Shown in pieces: positions 63,177 to 64,000 of a DNA stretch of 64,000 bases. Below the pieces are notes generated by a model. The model did not search any database and was not told the DNA's origin. It worked only from the letters and a program-made list of their open reading frames with translations. The translations under genes and the position numbers were made by a program. This DNA is from Magnetospirillum moscoviense (GTDB taxonomy: Bacteria; Pseudomonadota; Alphaproteobacteria; Rhodospirillales; Magnetospirillaceae), in NCBI RefSeq assembly GCF_001650635.1, contig NZ_LWQU01000054.1, positions 1 to 64,000 on the forward strand, written 5' to 3'. How positions within the stretch are numbered: position 1 is the first letter of the stretch; each line of letters begins with the position of its first letter.

Positions 63177-64000
63177 ATGACCGCGAATGCATCTTGCAAG
63201 AGTGGTCCCTTGCCCGATTCCGCCGCCCCCGTCTTCGCCCCCATCACCATCACCCCGTTCGGCAGCCCCAAGCCGATCCGCTTCACCAGTCTGGAGGAGG
63301 TGGAAGCGTGGGTGGATGCCGAGATCGCCGGGTGGGAACCGATGTATCGGTACAATGGGAATTTTACGCAATTTCAAGAACATGCCGCTTCGATCGAGTC
63401 GGTGAGGGCCGCTGTTAAATCGGCCAAGGTCAAACAATCAGAACCGGCCTTTGCTTTCGTCCTGGAACGTGTGCGAAGGCTGGAAGCTCCACCCTATCTC
63501 GCCCTGGATTGCCCAGGTTCCAATCTGATCCTTACGGAGGTGGGACGGGACCGCGCGACGGCGGCGGTGTTACTCAAGCTGTGGTTGGGATCGCGGGCAA
63601 GCAACGAATTCAGGCAATTCGACCTAAATATCGTGGCGCTGCTGCGTGCGGCAACCATCTGGGGGGTAACCGACGGCGGGCGCAGCGATGCCGTTGCCCA
63701 ACAGCGCAATACCGTCAGCTTACGGCTGGGCAAATGGGATTCCGACCTCAAGAATCGCGCCAATCGTGCCGAGGAAGCCTTCGGCCGGTTCGAGGCCAAA
63801 GCCACCGAACAGGTGGCGCGCCAGCAGCAGATTGCCGCCGATCAGGAACAATTGCTCGCCAGCCAGCGCGAAAACCTGGACGCGCTGGCTGCCCATCATC
63901 GCGATACGCTGTCGCGCTTGCACGATCACCACAAATCCGAATTGACCACCTTGCACCGTGACGCGAAGGATGCCTTCGATGGCCTGATCCGCACCTTCAC
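63177..64000 (+). CDS. Partial coiled-coil protein at the right edge (DUF6161-like?)
   Basis: An open frame of at least 274 codons that runs off the window, so the C-terminus is missing. The N-terminal part has FTSLEEVEAWVDAEIAGW and a middle globular block (LLKLWLGSRASNEFRQFDL); residues about 195-270 form a strong coiled coil (RAEEAFGRFEAKATEQ, QLLASQRENLDALAAHH). This looks like the DUF6161 plan, but I am not sure of the match. A TATAAT overlaps the ATG at 63177, so a later TTG at 63210 is possible. Codon use and GC look lower than in neighbours. Confidence 0.6.
   Translation, partial: MTANASCKSGPLPDSAAPVFAPITITPFGSPKPIRFTSLEEVEAWVDAEIAGWEPMYRYNGNFTQFQEHAASIESVRAAVKSAKVKQSEPAFAFVLERVRRLEAPPYLALDCPGSNLILTEVGRDRATAAVLLKLWLGSRASNEFRQFDLNIVALLRAATIWGVTDGGRSDAVAQQRNTVSLRLGKWDSDLKNRANRAEEAFGRFEAKATEQVARQQQIAADQEQLLASQRENLDALAAHHRDTLSRLHDHHKSELTTLHRDAKDAFDGLIRTF

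Overview
The window is GC-rich chromosomal DNA with core alphaproteobacterial gene orders: lptF-lptD-surA-pdxA-rsmA, gpmI-envC-ctpA-yibQ-rppH, argD-argF-hslO, psd-pssA and purE-purK. Together with many chemotaxis and cyclic-di-GMP proteins, a DsrC-like sulfur protein, a hemerythrin and a Crp/Fnr regulator, this suggests a motile, metabolically flexible Rhodospirillales member, most like Magnetospirillum/Phaeospirillum. The genus is an inference from gene content. I see no rRNA, tRNA, CRISPR array, intact insertion sequence or prophage.

Layout. 1-9.2 kb: a PAS-PAS-GGDEF-EAL protein; an RND efflux pump (permease and adaptor) divergent from a small YgaP-like membrane protein across one operator; a D,D-carboxypeptidase; a hemerythrin behind a Crp/Fnr-type promoter; an outer-membrane protein. 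9.4-17.1 kb: a DMT permease, a GntR/FCD regulator coupled to an MFS permease, pyruvate kinase, a cytidylate-kinase-like protein and an 809-residue Pro/Ala-rich protein. 17.2-24.3 kb: the outer-membrane biogenesis operon, read right to left from a promoter next to the lptF start codon. 24.4-28.3 kb: a sensor kinase, a chemoreceptor and a secreted Cache protein. 28.4-32 kb: an FAD-linked oxidase, TsaC/Sua5, CysQ and a DsrC-like protein. 32-37 kb: a Crp/Fnr regulator, a CheY-like regulator, a REC-PAS-PAS-GGDEF-EAL protein and a FAH-family enzyme.

37-43.2 kb: the gpmI-to-rppH operon, linking glycolysis to septal peptidoglycan processing and RNA decay. 43.2-48.9 kb: a DUF6624-like protein, a MarR regulator with an extradiol dioxygenase, a leucyl aminopeptidase divergent from a GST, a CorA transporter and a lipoprotein. 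48.9-53.8 kb: arginine genes with hslO, a glycosyltransferase and a secreted hypothetical. 53.8-60.4 kb: a low-GC palindromic insert, YnfA, an OmpA protein, phospholipid synthesis, a soluble chemoreceptor, a four-cysteine microprotein and DedA. 60.4-64 kb: a 50-residue orphan, purEK, a degenerate GGDEF protein and a coiled-coil gene cut by the window edge.

The most interesting signals are mainly regulatory or architectural. They are: a dispersed palindrome at the 3' ends of three genes; a shared TTGAC-N4-GTCAA operator joining the hemerythrin promoter to the Crp/Fnr/DsrC-like intergenic region, nested there in a larger dyad; an operator inside a divergent RND/YgaP-like promoter; an LptD with four tandem repeats of about 49 residues at its N-terminus and no lptG beside lptF; and two signalling proteins with degenerate cyclic-di-GMP motifs. 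No complete novel multi-gene system is obvious. The best candidates are the small regulon implied by the TTGAC operators and the unidentified proteins at 14706-17135 and at the right edge.
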